A stretch of 64,000 bases of DNA from Clostridiaceae bacterium Marseille-Q4145 (GCA_018223365.1 JAGTTP010000002.1:761501-825500); one strand, 5' to 3'. Positions 35,200 to 44,563 are shown, numbered from the stretch's first letter. Program-made: numbers and translations. Notes: generated from the sequence alone by a model not told the origin.

Positions 35200-36624
35200 T
35201 TATCTGGCACCGCTTCCGCGGAATACCACCAGTATGGTTTTAAAGATAATCTTAAAGTCCAGTAGCAAAGACCAGTTGTCAATATACTCCAGATCCAGCT
35301 TTACAATTTCATCAAAATCCGTAATGTCACTTCTTCCGCTCACCTGCCAAAGTCCGGTAATTCCTGGACGGAAACTGATCCTGCGCTTCTGATAGTAATT
35401 GTACTGCTGGTATTCATCCAGTGTCGGCGGTCTGGTACCTACCAGACTCATATCCCCTTTCAGCACATTCCAGAACTGAGGGAGTTCGTCAATACTGGTC
35501 TTTCGGATAAATGCCCCCACCTTCGTAATACGCGGGTCATTTTCCATCTTGAACATCAGTCCCTGCATTTCATTCTGAGCCATCAGTTCTTTCTTGCGTT
35601 CTTCTGCATCTTTATACATAGAACGAAATTTATAAAAATCAAAGACACGGCCATTGACTCCTACCCGTTTCTGATGGAAGACCAGCGGTCCCGGTGATTC
35701 CAGCAGCAACACCGGTGCCAGAAAAATTCCCACCACGAAGGTGACCAGTAACCCCACCAAGGCTCCTGCGATGTCGATCATCCGTTTTGCCAGTACCATC
35801 CGGTAATCGAAGAGACGGCTGGAAAAGGCAATGACATTGTAATTTTCCACCGTGTAGATCCGCTTCTCTCCGGTCAGCCCCAGATTGAAGAGATCGAGGT
35901 TCAGATTCACAACCACACCCATCTTTTCAAATTCCAGAATCATATTTTTCAAGAAATGCTCCCGGCTCTGAATCGCATCCAGCTGAATGAACACCTCATC
36001 CACCACATGTAAGGTCGCATATTCCAGATAGGCATCTTCCGTATCATCGATCACTTTGATCCCGTTAATGGCCCCCGGCTTCTCTCCTTCATCCAGAAGT
36101 ACCACACCCATAATGTTCCAGATGCATTCCTTGGATTTCCGGAACCGCTGCTGAATCTCCTGGAACTGCTCCCTGGTGGTCACCACCAGAAGATTGGTCT
36201 CCCGATGCTTGCTCCAATGGAAAATTCTGTCTTTATTTCTAATGAAGATATGCAGAAGACAGATCAGCACTGTATTGATTACAAAGAAATATCCCATCAC
36301 CAGTCGTGAAACAAATACGACATTTTTCATACTGAAGCCCAGAAGCATCGCTCCGGCCACCAGCACCAGATTGTATTTGATGGACATGATCAATTCGCTG
36401 TAACGACCTCTTTTGAAAAATCCATCATAGATTTTCGTGAAATAATAGGCTGCAATGTGCACGACCAGCATCAGGCTGCACAATTCCTTCATATTCTCTG
36501 CCTGCATCAGGCTCTCTATCTCATGGTAGCGAATCATTCCGGCTAACCACAAACTGAAGAGTACTGCTCCCGCATCAATGATGCACACCGCCAGCTCCAT
36601 CAGCTGTTTTCTCTTACGATACAT
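35200..36624 (-). CDS. Polyprenyl-phosphate sugar-1-phosphate transferase (WbaP/EpsL type)
   Basis: A 474-residue membrane enzyme that starts repeat-unit synthesis by moving a sugar-1-phosphate from a UDP-sugar onto undecaprenyl phosphate. Residues 1-130 carry four TM helices, 130-260 a CoA-binding-like domain, and the C-terminal 200 residues the catalytic domain with KRMIDIAGALVG, FHQKRVGVNGRVFDFYKFRS, KTSIDELPQFWNVLKGDMS and RPGITGLWQVSGRSD. It is the first gene of the polysaccharide operon, behind a clear promoter, with AAGGGG upstream of its ATG. Confidence 0.95.
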   Translation of the reverse strand: MYRKRKQLMELAVCIIDAGAVLFSLWLAGMIRYHEIESLMQAENMKELCSLMLVVHIAAYYFTKIYDGFFKRGRYSELIMSIKYNLVLVAGAMLLGFSMKNVVFVSRLVMGYFFVINTVLICLLHIFIRNKDRIFHWSKHRETNLLVVTTREQFQEIQQRFRKSKECIWNIMGVVLLDEGEKPGAINGIKVIDDTEDAYLEYATLHVVDEVFIQLDAIQSREHFLKNMILEFEKMGVVVNLNLDLFNLGLTGEKRIYTVENYNVIAFSSRLFDYRMVLAKRMIDIAGALVGLLVTFVVGIFLAPVLLLESPGPLVFHQKRVGVNGRVFDFYKFRSMYKDAEERKKELMAQNEMQGLMFKMENDPRITKVGAFIRKTSIDELPQFWNVLKGDMSLVGTRPPTLDEYQQYNYYQKRRISFRPGITGLWQVSGRSDITDFDEIVKLDLEYIDNWSLLLDFKIIFKTILVVFRGSGAR

Positions 36625-36676
36625 ATGTTCCCCTTATATTTGTGTTCTTATTTTCTTTTTTACATAATTATTTAAC

Positions 36677-36704
36677 ATTATACCACAATTTGAGGTGCGT
36701 GCAA
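36677..36704 (-). promoter_or_regulatory. Promoter of the polysaccharide operon
   Basis: TTGCAC (36699-36704), 16-bp spacer, TATAAT (36677-36682) on the minus strand, about 50 nt upstream of the first gene at 36624. The twelve downstream genes to 24.0 kb are spaced 0-92 bp or overlap, consistent with one transcript. Confidence 0.75.
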
Positions 36705-36760
36705 CAAAAGAATATCTGAAGCGAGGGGGCGAAAAGTTGGGGAAAGTGACAGACATTGGA

Positions 36761-36797
36761 AAAGCAGGGGAAATTTATGATTTTTCGCCCCTGCTTT
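36761..36797 (-). terminator. Stem-loop upstream of the polysaccharide promoter
   Basis: A 10-bp perfect stem AAAGCAGGGG/CCCCTGCTTT with a 17-nt loop; T-rich sequence lies at the 3' end. It could stop transcripts from the IS256 remnant before the polysaccharide promoter. The rest of 36.63-36.95 kb holds no gene I can support. Confidence 0.5.
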
Positions 36798-36949
36798 AAC
36801 ATGAAGAAATCCGTTGTCTTCTCATAAAAGAACTTTGATCGTAAGTGCTTACGTTTAATGGGCAGAATCTGGAAATCGGCTCTTCCCATATCTGCATTAT
36901 ACAGAAGTTTTGGGGCATGTCAATAAGACCTGCCTAAAACAAGCTGTTT

Positions 36950-38005
36950 TTACAGGCTGCGTCCAGCCAGACGTTCTTCAAAATAGATTTCAAGCTGGGA
37001 ATGGATCTGTCCCCAATCCTGCCGGTGTCCTGTCCATTTCTTGGTAATGTCCATAGTCGCAAGATACAGCATTTTTAAAAGGCTGTCATTCGATGGAAAA
37101 ACCGTCTTGCTTTTGGTTACTTTCCGGAGCTGGCGGTTGAATCCTTCAATCGCATTTGTGGTATAAATCAGACGTCTTACCGCCTCTGGGTACTTGAAAT
37201 AAGTGGACAACGTAGCCCAGTTATCATGCCAGAATTTATAAATCTTTGGGTACTTGGAATCCCATTTATCTTTGAACAATTCTAATTCATTTAAAGCTAT
37301 TTCCTCCGTTGGAGCCGCATATACAAGCTTCAGATCAGCCATTAGTTTTTTGATATCTTTATACGAAACAAATTTCGTCGAATTACGGATCTGATGAATG
37401 ATACATTGCTGGATTTCTGTTTTTGGATAAACAGCTTCAATTGCCTGCGGAAATCCATTTAGTCCATCCACGCATGCAATCAGGATATCCTCAACTCCGC
37501 GATTCTTCAGTCCATTCATGATGGAGAGCCAGAACTTGGCACTTTCATTTTCTCCGACATACATACCGAGAACATCTTTTCTTCCATTCATATCGATACC
37601 AAGGGCAATGTAGACAGCACGTTTTACAATGCACCCTTCACTGCGGACATGATAGTGGATGGCATCCATAAATACGACAGCATACACTTCTTCCAACGGG
37701 CGTTCCTGCTATTCTTTTACAATAGGCAGGATTTTGTCTGTGATCCGGCTGATTGTACTGTCGGAAATATCAATATCGTATAATTCGCGCATATGAGATT
37801 CAATGTCTCCGGTTGTCATTCCCTTGGCATACCTGGAAAGTATTTTTCTTCCATGTCCTGAATCACAGTATTCTGATATTTTTTGATTAGCTGAGGCTCA
37901 TACTCACCGTTACGATCTCTTGGAATAGCTACATTCATATCTCCATAGCTTGGGTTGAATAGTTTCCTTGTTTTTCTTATGATGTTTTTTCTTCATATTT
38001 CTCCC
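36950..38005 (-). pseudogene. Decayed IS256-family transposase
   Basis: The C-terminal 248 codons (36950-37696) are open and carry VVFMDAIHYHVRSEG, DILIACVDGLNGFPQAIE and LIYTTNAIEGFNRQLRKV. Upstream the frame is broken: a TAG replaces the Trp expected before QERPLEEVYAV, at least two frameshifts separate that part from YGDMNVAIPRDRNGEYEP, and the N-terminal domain is missing although GGGGGGAGAAAT still precedes an ATG near 37995. It is a different IS256 subtype from the intact copy at 22.5 kb (DFS and motif spellings differ) and cannot be functional. Confidence 0.88.
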
Positions 38006-38032
38006 CCCATATTTTTATAGTTTCTTATTTGC

Positions 38033-38061
38033 ATAATAGAACATATGTTCTTTTTTGTCAA
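38033..38061 (-). promoter_or_regulatory. Strong promoter containing a LexA-type box
   Basis: TTGACA (38056-38061), 17-bp spacer, TATTAT (38033-38038) on the minus strand. Between them lies the perfect palindrome GAACATATGTTC (38039-38050), which matches the GAAC-N4-GTTC box of Gram-positive LexA. It points at the IS256 remnant, not at an intact gene. Confidence 0.65.
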
Positions 38062-38100
38062 TATTTTATATTCATAATATGATACATAAACAATCAAAAT

Positions 38101-38138
38101 AAAAAGCAGAATAAATGAATTTTCTCATTTAACTCTGC
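38101..38138 (-). terminator. Terminator downstream of the transglutaminase gene
   Basis: GCAGA...TCTGC with an inner TAAATGA/TCATTTA stem, then TTTTTATTTTG on the minus strand. It lies 330 bp beyond the stop at 38466; nothing coding is visible in between. Confidence 0.8.
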
Positions 38139-38465
38139 TCTTCTCCACGTTTTTTTATTCTGCGTTTATTGCAGTCATCCGATTTCTTTTCCTCAGTAAT
38201 CGAAAAAGACTCGCCTCTAATATTTGTTTTTTAGCACCTTAATCACCGTCTCCCCTTGATTTTTATCCATAAAACGCTGCGACTCTGATGCAACCAAAAT
38301 CTTCAGAAATGCCCATCAAACTTTTGATTTGCTTATGGGCAATAATGGAACTGTTCGCTGTATATATCCAGCATCCAAAGTTAACTAACACAACCGCACT
38401 CGTATGCAGAAAAAGCAGGATGTGCATCACTGCCCGTCCTGCTTATACCGGTCTGCTTTATTATT

Positions 38466-41117
38466 TTATAATTCCTCTACATAATAGGTCAGTTTCACAG
38501 ATCCCGAAAAACTTCCTTTTCCTTTGACCATGATCCGGTTATTGCCCGGTTTCACAACATTGGGATATTTTACAATATAATCCTGGCCTTCTACACGGGT
38601 CTTGCCTGCATAGGTCACCATGATATCCGGATATGGCGTTCCGTTCTGTACCAGTGAAATCTGCGCATTCTTCAGTTTCGGTCCGGTAATCTTGAATTTC
38701 ACTGTTTTGCTTCCTGTATAGTTGCCAATTCCGGTAATCAGGATCCTCGCAGAGCCTTTTTCCACATTATTGCTGTAGCTTACCACATAATCCACCCCTT
38801 CGGTCAGCTTCCTCTTGTTATAAGTAAGATTGACACCAGGTGTCAGTTCGCTTCCCGTATACAGGAATTTTTTTCCGTTTACTTTTGCTCTGATCTTCTT
38901 GGCAACGGTCTGGGACTGAATTGTAAAATATACATGTTTCACACCGCTGTAACCATTTGCCCCAATACCACGGATTAGGATCACTGCTGTTCCAGCATTT
39001 ACATTATTTTCATAAGATACGGTGTAATGCTTGCCCTGTTTCAATTTTTTTCTTGTCACAGGATCTTTTACCATAATCTTCGGGGTAATACCTTTTCCGG
39101 TGTAATTCTGTGTCTTAATGTTTCCAACAGTTACATTCAGTGTATCTGGTTTCGGCTCTTCAACGGTTGCTTCCGGCTGTGATGGGGTGCTCGGCTGCGA
39201 TGGGGCAGACGGCTGCTCAGGAACAGATGGCTCTGGGATAGTCGGAGCGGATGGCTTAGTCGGGCTGCTCGGCTGTGACGGATTGGTTGGTTCACTCGGG
39301 GTAGTCGGCTGTGGCGGAGTGGTCGGTTCACTCGGGGTTGGTGTTTCCTTCTCAATAATTCTGAACGACGTCTCTTTGGCAGAACTATAGTTACCCATCC
39401 CTGTAATAACAACTTTTGCAGTTCCAGCTTTTGTATTATCGCTATAGGAAACTGTATAATCTACATCTTCCTCCAGTTTCTTCCCATTATCGGTTACTGT
39501 CAGTTCCGGTTTTAAGGCATCTCCTGTATAGTACTGATCAGAAACAGATTCTATGGTAACATTAGAAATACTTTTCTGTTCAATAACATAGGTTTTTGTC
39601 ACAAGCCCGCTGTAATTGCCTTTACCGGTTACTGTGATCTCATAGGTTCCGGCATTTTTCATCTGATCGACAAAAACATCCTCTTTTTTTATAACTATTG
39701 TATAATCCGTATCATTCTTTAAAATGGTATCTCCATCTGTTACTGCAATTAACGCTGTCAGTTCTGTTTCGCTTCCGTCGTATTCTTTTGCATCGACCAA
39801 GAGCGCTACCATCGAATCGGTGATATTCTTCGTAGCCGCTGGTACTGTATAATCTGCAGAGGATAAGGTTAATACATCCGTGTTATATAATGATCCGGTC
39901 TTTGTATCATATACATATGTAATTTCACGGGATGAACCATAATAAGTGGTAAAGGATGCCAGATATCCGGTTGAAACAGTTCCTGAAACGCCAGTCAAAA
40001 ACAATTTGTCCGGGAACCCTGCCGATATCGTACCTCCCTTAGTTCCATCACAGTTTGTCACATCTGCCAGGTAGTTTTTCCCATCTTCCATCCGGACAAT
40101 ATTCCACATATGGCCTCCGCCATTCATCGTACCTGTCACTGTATAACAATTTATCTGATCACTACGAAAGGATGACAGATCACACAAATACTGAAATGCT
40201 TTGGAATATCCTTCGCACACGACGTTGGTACCCGGATTTCCGTCAAATACATAAATTAACTGCCACGGATCTCCATAACCATGGACACTTACATAATCCT
40301 CTTTTGCCGCTGCACTATGATAGGATACCAGGTCACAGATTTTCTGGCGGTATGCAGACAATTTCTCATAATCGGACTTTGATGTGTTTTCTGCAACAAT
40401 ATCCTGGGCATTTTTTGCAGCTTTAGATGCCGCTGAAGCTTTCTCTGGATCAATATAATTCTTATTTACATTTTCTTCGGTATCTGCCGGATCTGTTCCC
40501 TGATATGCGGACACCGGTGTAAAATACACGGTCAGATTATACACATATGCGGTTGAACCTGCTGTACCGATATGATATCCCCATGAAGCTGCACCTTTTA
40601 CCACTTTATTATACCAGTACATATCATAGGGACAGTCTACCAGAAGAGTGGATATAATCTCACTCATCTGTATCTTATTTGCAAAAGCTGCTTTTGCTTC
40701 CTCTTTTAAAGTATCCCCTGTTGCTTCCGTCTCCCATGTAATGTCAAGATTATCCGGGATTGCGACAACCGCAGTTCCGCCTTCATTGGCGATCTTATTT
40801 ACAAGAGCCTTTAATTGACGGTAAATACTAAGATTTAAATCTTCAAATTTATCTTCTCCATAGTTTGCATAAATAGATGCATCATCATTTCCATACAGCA
40901 CCTGTTCTACATGTCCTGCAAAGAGTTCGTCATTATCCGGCAGTTGTTCCAGAATCTCCGGATCGATCTCTACGGTTTCCTCGACTGTCAGATTCTGCTC
41001 CTCTGCTGATTCTTCCGCGCGCACTTCCATCACGCAGGAGTAATCAACAGCAGAACTCATCATCGCAGCTGCCAGAGCAACTGCAAACAGGCGTTTTCTT
41101 ACTATCTTGCTCTTCAT
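38466..41117 (-). CDS. Secreted transglutaminase-like protein with Ig-like/MBG repeats
   Basis: An 883-residue exported protein. Residues 1-35 are a signal peptide. Residues about 210-390 are a transglutaminase/protease-like domain with the triad Cys in VVCEGYSKAFQYLC, His in GGGHMWNIV and Asp in NYLADVTNCD. Repeats of the type YTGKGITPKIMVKD, YTVSYENNVNAGTA, VILIRGIGANGYSG occur five to six times before and after a Pro/Ser/Thr-rich linker (about 590-645). The start is ATG 41117, with GAAAGGA 6 nt upstream; a TTG two codons earlier overlaps the SD spacing. It may crosslink or cleave surface proteins. It follows the FadR-type gene by 30 bp on the same strand. Confidence 0.87.
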   Translation of the reverse strand: MKSKIVRKRLFAVALAAAMMSSAVDYSCVMEVRAEESAEEQNLTVEETVEIDPEILEQLPDNDELFAGHVEQVLYGNDDASIYANYGEDKFEDLNLSIYRQLKALVNKIANEGGTAVVAIPDNLDITWETEATGDTLKEEAKAAFANKIQMSEIISTLLVDCPYDMYWYNKVVKGAASWGYHIGTAGSTAYVYNLTVYFTPVSAYQGTDPADTEENVNKNYIDPEKASAASKAAKNAQDIVAENTSKSDYEKLSAYRQKICDLVSYHSAAAKEDYVSVHGYGDPWQLIYVFDGNPGTNVVCEGYSKAFQYLCDLSSFRSDQINCYTVTGTMNGGGHMWNIVRMEDGKNYLADVTNCDGTKGGTISAGFPDKLFLTGVSGTVSTGYLASFTTYYGSSREITYVYDTKTGSLYNTDVLTLSSADYTVPAATKNITDSMVALLVDAKEYDGSETELTALIAVTDGDTILKNDTDYTIVIKKEDVFVDQMKNAGTYEITVTGKGNYSGLVTKTYVIEQKSISNVTIESVSDQYYTGDALKPELTVTDNGKKLEEDVDYTVSYSDNTKAGTAKVVITGMGNYSSAKETSFRIIEKETPTPSEPTTPPQPTTPSEPTNPSQPSSPTKPSAPTIPEPSVPEQPSAPSQPSTPSQPEATVEEPKPDTLNVTVGNIKTQNYTGKGITPKIMVKDPVTRKKLKQGKHYTVSYENNVNAGTAVILIRGIGANGYSGVKHVYFTIQSQTVAKKIRAKVNGKKFLYTGSELTPGVNLTYNKRKLTEGVDYVVSYSNNVEKGSARILITGIGNYTGSKTVKFKITGPKLKNAQISLVQNGTPYPDIMVTYAGKTRVEGQDYIVKYPNVVKPGNNRIMVKGKGSFSGSVKLTYYVEEL

Positions 41118-41147
41118 TGGCAATCCTTTCTATAACACACAATTTTC

Positions 41148-41858
41148 CTACTCTTCCCCCAATACCAGTTCTTTCCACGTACTCAGGGACTTCTCAATGG
41201 CTTTCTCGAATGCTATTTTATCTCTTTTCTCGATTGCATCCAGAATGCTGTCATGGTCCTTGGTCACCAGTGAGGAATAATCTCTGTTCGCCGTATAAAG
41301 GGATGGCAGACACAGTTCCAGCACACTTTTTCCGATACAGACGACGAACGGATTATGGGTGCATTCATAGATGGTATTATGAAATTCCATGTCATTGCTT
41401 ACGGAGACTTTTCCTTTTTTGAAATCCCGCTTTGTCTTTTCATGGACTTCTCTTAATCTCCGGATATCTTCCTCGGAAGCATTATCAATAGCCAGTATTC
41501 CGCCTGAGATTTCAATCATTTTTCGGAATTCTACCAGCTTTTCCTTGCTCTCTGTCTTGCTCTGCAAAATCAATTGAAAAATCAGAGGATTCATAATATC
41601 GGAGTCTACGCTTGTCCGCACTCTGCTGCCGTTGCCTTTACAGATTTCCACAACCCCCATTGCTTCCAGCATTTTAATTGCTTCCCGGATGCTGGATTTT
41701 CCAACGCCAAGGCGCTCTGTCAGTTCATTTTCTGAGGGCAAATATTCTCCCGGAACAATTTCGCCGGAAATCAGTCCTTCTTTTATTTTCTCAACCACCA
41801 TTTTGGATAATGACTGTCTTGGTACCGGCGTCATCCATCCTTCATTCTGTTTTGCCAT
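41148..41858 (-). CDS. FadR-subfamily GntR transcriptional regulator
   Basis: A 236-residue regulator. The N-terminal winged helix has ISGEIVPGEYLPSENELTER and SSIREAIKMLEAMGVVE, and the C-terminal FCD domain follows from about 95 (EFRKMIEISGGILAI; DMEFHNTIYECTHNP with ligand/metal-site residues; DHDSILDAIEKRDK). It is divergent from the KARI-like/GntP pair, and a 7-1-7 palindrome lies at the transcription start of that pair. It probably represses these genes until its effector, a carboxylic acid of the pathway, is present. Confidence 0.93.
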   Translation of the reverse strand: MAKQNEGWMTPVPRQSLSKMVVEKIKEGLISGEIVPGEYLPSENELTERLGVGKSSIREAIKMLEAMGVVEICKGNGSRVRTSVDSDIMNPLIFQLILQSKTESKEKLVEFRKMIEISGGILAIDNASEEDIRRLREVHEKTKRDFKKGKVSVSNDMEFHNTIYECTHNPFVVCIGKSVLELCLPSLYTANRDYSSLVTKDHDSILDAIEKRDKIAFEKAIEKSLSTWKELVLGEE

Positions 41859-41959
41859 AGTTCTACCTCATTTTCCATTTTTATCATCATATAATATTTC
41901 GTTTCAAAAGTCTATATTTGGTAAAAATATATAATTTTTAAATCAATTTTTGTTGCATT

Positions 41960-42028
41960 AAGTCAATTTTCACAAATCCATATTGACTTTTATTGGTTTT
42001 CATGTTACTGTTCAGACATCAGATGTCT
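41960..42028 (+). promoter_or_regulatory. Promoter and operator candidates of the KARI-like/GntP operon
   Basis: TTGACT (41983-41988), 17-bp spacer, TACTGT (42006-42011) with an upstream TG. The palindrome AGACATC-A-GATGTCT (42014-42028) covers the expected transcription start, a good repressor position for the divergent GntR protein. A second inverted repeat, AAGTCAAT...ATTGACTT (41960-41967, 41982-41989), overlaps the -35 box. Confidence 0.6.
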
Positions 42029-42060
42029 TATATCTCATCAATTTAAAGGAGGGCATTACA

Positions 42061-43047
42061 ATGGCAAATATTTATTACGATCAGGACGCAAATCTGGAAC
42101 TTATCACAGACAAAACTGTCGCAATTATCGGTTACGGAAATCAGGGACGCAGTCAGGCATTGAACATGCGTGATTCAGGAGTAAAACATGTCATCGTGGG
42201 CAGCCGCCATGATGAGTCTTTTGATCAGGCAAATGAAGATGGCTTTATGGTATACTCCATTGAAGATGCTGCCAAAAAGGCTGACATTATTTTCCTGCTT
42301 CTTCCGGATGAGGTTGCTCCGGAAATTTATGAGAAACAGATTGCTCCTTATCTGGAGCCCGGAAATGTGCTGAACTTTGCTTCTGCCTATAATATTACTT
42401 TTAAACGGATTACTCCGGCTCCTTATCTGGACGTTGTCATGGCAGCGCCACGTATGATCGGCAAAGGTGTCCGTGAATTATATGAAAAAGGAGAGGGATC
42501 CCCTGCTTTCGTTGGCGTGCATCAGGATGCTTCCGGTCAGGCTCTGGAATATGGAAAAGCACTTTGCAAGGCAATCGGTGCTACCAGAAAAGGTGCTATC
42601 GAAGTCACCTTTGATGATGAAACCTGCCTGGACCTGATGGCAGAACAGGGCACCTGGCCTATTATTTACAACGTCTTTGTGGAGGCATTTAAATTAGAGG
42701 TGGAAATGGGACATCCGGAGGAAGCTGTTCTGATGGAAATGTATCTTTCCAAAGAGCCTGCTGTTATGATGCAGAAAGCTGCAGAGGTCGGATTTTTCAA
42801 ACAGCTGCCTTTCCATTCCCATACCAGTCAGTATGGACAGCTGATCGGATTTAATGATGTGGATACCACAGAAATCCGGGAATTCCTCCGTAACCGTTAT
42901 CAGCGTATTAAGGATGGCGTATTTGCAAAAGAATGGGATGAAGAGCAGCACACGAACCATTTAAGCACGTTAAATAAACTGGAAGATGAAGCGTTCAACT
43001 GCGAATTTTCACAGGCAGAAGCGAGATTGAAATCAAGATTGAAATAA
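42061..43047 (+). CDS. Ketol-acid reductoisomerase-like oxidoreductase
   Basis: A 328-residue protein with the class I KARI fold: Rossmann motif GYGNQG (24-29), then a KARI knotted domain with TFDDETCLDLMAEQ (183-196), keeping the metal ligands Asp191 and Glu195. Several catalytic positions differ from true IlvC: FASAYNI instead of FAHGFNI (His to Ser108), APRMIGK instead of APKGPGH (Lys to Arg131), and Ser230 where a Glu is expected. It is therefore probably not a branched-chain amino-acid enzyme. The start is ATG 42061 after AAAGGAGGG. It is co-transcribed with a GntP permease under a GntR regulator, which suggests catabolic reduction or oxidation of a sugar acid. Substrate unknown. Confidence 0.85.
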   Translation: MANIYYDQDANLELITDKTVAIIGYGNQGRSQALNMRDSGVKHVIVGSRHDESFDQANEDGFMVYSIEDAAKKADIIFLLLPDEVAPEIYEKQIAPYLEPGNVLNFASAYNITFKRITPAPYLDVVMAAPRMIGKGVRELYEKGEGSPAFVGVHQDASGQALEYGKALCKAIGATRKGAIEVTFDDETCLDLMAEQGTWPIIYNVFVEAFKLEVEMGHPEEAVLMEMYLSKEPAVMMQKAAEVGFFKQLPFHSHTSQYGQLIGFNDVDTTEIREFLRNRYQRIKDGVFAKEWDEEQHTNHLSTLNKLEDEAFNCEFSQAEARLKSRLK

Positions 43048-43071
43048 GGGGATAAGGTAAGGGGGATTACT

Positions 43072-44415
43072 ATGAATGCAATGATCTTTTTGTGGCTCGT
43101 CGTTTCAATTGCTATTATTTTGTTCACCATATTAAAATTAAAGCTGAATCCTACTATTTCCCTTATTTTGGGCAGTATTTTCATGGGGCTTGCCTGCGGT
43201 CTTGGTCCGCAGGCAACCGTTTCCGCCATTACTTCCGGATTTGGAAACCTGATGACAGGTATTGGTCTGTCGGTTGGATTCGGTGTCATTCTGGGACAGC
43301 TGTTATCGGACTCCAATGGTGCAAAAGTGATCGCCACTACAATGGTGAGTGCCACTTCTGAAAAATATGCGCTGTATGCTCTTGGAATTACCGGATTTAT
43401 TCTGTCTGTTCCTGTTTTTTATGATGTAACATTTGTTATTTTGATTCCGTTGGCGATTGCAGTTTCCCGACAGATTCGTAAACCGCTTCCTTATACCGCC
43501 GGTGCAATTATTATCGGTGCAGGTGCTGCCCATACTCTGGTTCCGCCGACCCCAAATCCACTGGCGGCAGCAGAGATCCTGAATTTTGATCTTGGTATCA
43601 TGGTTATTGTCGGCCTGATCCTTGGTCTTGTGTCCTCAGTTATTGCTATTAAGATTTACACGGTACTGCTGGATAAGGGCATGTGGAATTCCAAACAGGA
43701 CGAAACAGGTATTGAAGTTTATGAAGAAACAAAATCTGGCAAGGAAGAAAATCAGCCATCTTTCTTCATGTCACTTCTTCCGGTTATTCTTCCTGTTGTC
43801 CTGATTCTCATTGGAACCGTTGTCGGTGCCGTTATGGAAGAAACACCTGGCTGGATTTCATTTATCAGTAATAAATCCATTGCACTTCTGATTGGTGCAC
43901 TTGTTGCTTACCTGGTTTCTTCTAAAAATATGAATCGGGATGAACGTGAAGCTTCCGTCACAGAAGCGTTAAAGAGCTGTGGTATTGTCCTCATGATCAC
44001 AGGTGCCGGCGGCTCCTTCGGAGCTATTATCAGTGCAACGGGTCTCGCAGACATGCTTGCCGGAACGATCCAGAATATTTCCGCATCACCGGTAGTTGCG
44101 CTTCTGATTGCCTTTGTCATTGCCGGCATTTTCCGAATTGCACTTGGATCCGGAACCGTGGCTTCCATCACAACCATGACGATTATGGCTTCTGTTCCTG
44201 CTGCTGTAGGAATGCATCCCGTATGGCTGGCCATTGCCTGCCTGTCCGGTTCCCTAAGCTGCGGTCACGTGAATGACAGTGGTTTCTGGGTAAGTGCTAA
44301 CCTGGCCGGATTTACCATCACTGGAGGATTAAAGAGTTATACCCTCGGAAATGCTATCACCGCTGTCTTTGCAATGCTGTTTGCAGTTGTTGGCTGTCTG
44401 GTCATTCCGTTGTAA
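43072..44415 (+). CDS. GntP-family permease
   Basis: A 447-residue membrane protein with about 12 TM helices. GHTL-type motifs of the family are present as AAHTLVPPTPNPLAAAE, with VFYDVTFVILIPLA and SGTVASITTMTIMA. GntP proteins import gluconate and related sugar acids with protons. It starts 25 bp after the KARI-like gene behind AAGGGGG and most likely brings in that enzyme's substrate. It is followed by a clear terminator. Confidence 0.93.
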   Translation: MNAMIFLWLVVSIAIILFTILKLKLNPTISLILGSIFMGLACGLGPQATVSAITSGFGNLMTGIGLSVGFGVILGQLLSDSNGAKVIATTMVSATSEKYALYALGITGFILSVPVFYDVTFVILIPLAIAVSRQIRKPLPYTAGAIIIGAGAAHTLVPPTPNPLAAAEILNFDLGIMVIVGLILGLVSSVIAIKIYTVLLDKGMWNSKQDETGIEVYEETKSGKEENQPSFFMSLLPVILPVVLILIGTVVGAVMEETPGWISFISNKSIALLIGALVAYLVSSKNMNRDEREASVTEALKSCGIVLMITGAGGSFGAIISATGLADMLAGTIQNISASPVVALLIAFVIAGIFRIALGSGTVASITTMTIMASVPAAVGMHPVWLAIACLSGSLSCGHVNDSGFWVSANLAGFTITGGLKSYTLGNAITAVFAMLFAVVGCLVIPL

Positions 44416-44423
44416 AAGATCTG

Positions 44424-44470
44424 TAGCCTGGGCATCGAATGATGCCTGGGCTATTTCTTGCTTATTTTTT
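44424..44470 (+). terminator. Terminator of the KARI-like/GntP operon
   Basis: TAGCCTGGGCATC / GATGCCTGGGCTA with two mismatches, loop GAAT, then TTTCTTGCTTATTTTTT, 9 nt beyond the permease stop. Confidence 0.85.
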
Positions 44471-44492
44471 CAAAATGATGAATTCTGCGGGA

Positions 44493-44563
44493 GCCTGGGG
44501 TTGAAGCCTTTTTTGTTTCGGTGCCGATGCCTGGAGTTGAAGCCTTTTTGTTTCGGTGCCGGT
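44493..44563. repeat. Two-copy tandem repeat
   Basis: A 35-36-bp unit beginning GCCTGGRGTTGAAGCC occurs twice (44493-44528 and 44529-44563), followed by a third partial copy (GCCTGGG). Non-coding. Confidence 0.7.

Noticed and set aside
36668..36889. 73-codon minus-strand frame upstream of the polysaccharide operon
   Set aside because: It overlaps the promoter and stem-loop, lacks an SD and has no coherent composition.
22317..38005. Simple composite transposon carrying the glycan operon
   Set aside because: The two IS256 copies differ in subtype, the second is decayed and no target-site duplication is visible at the outer ends.
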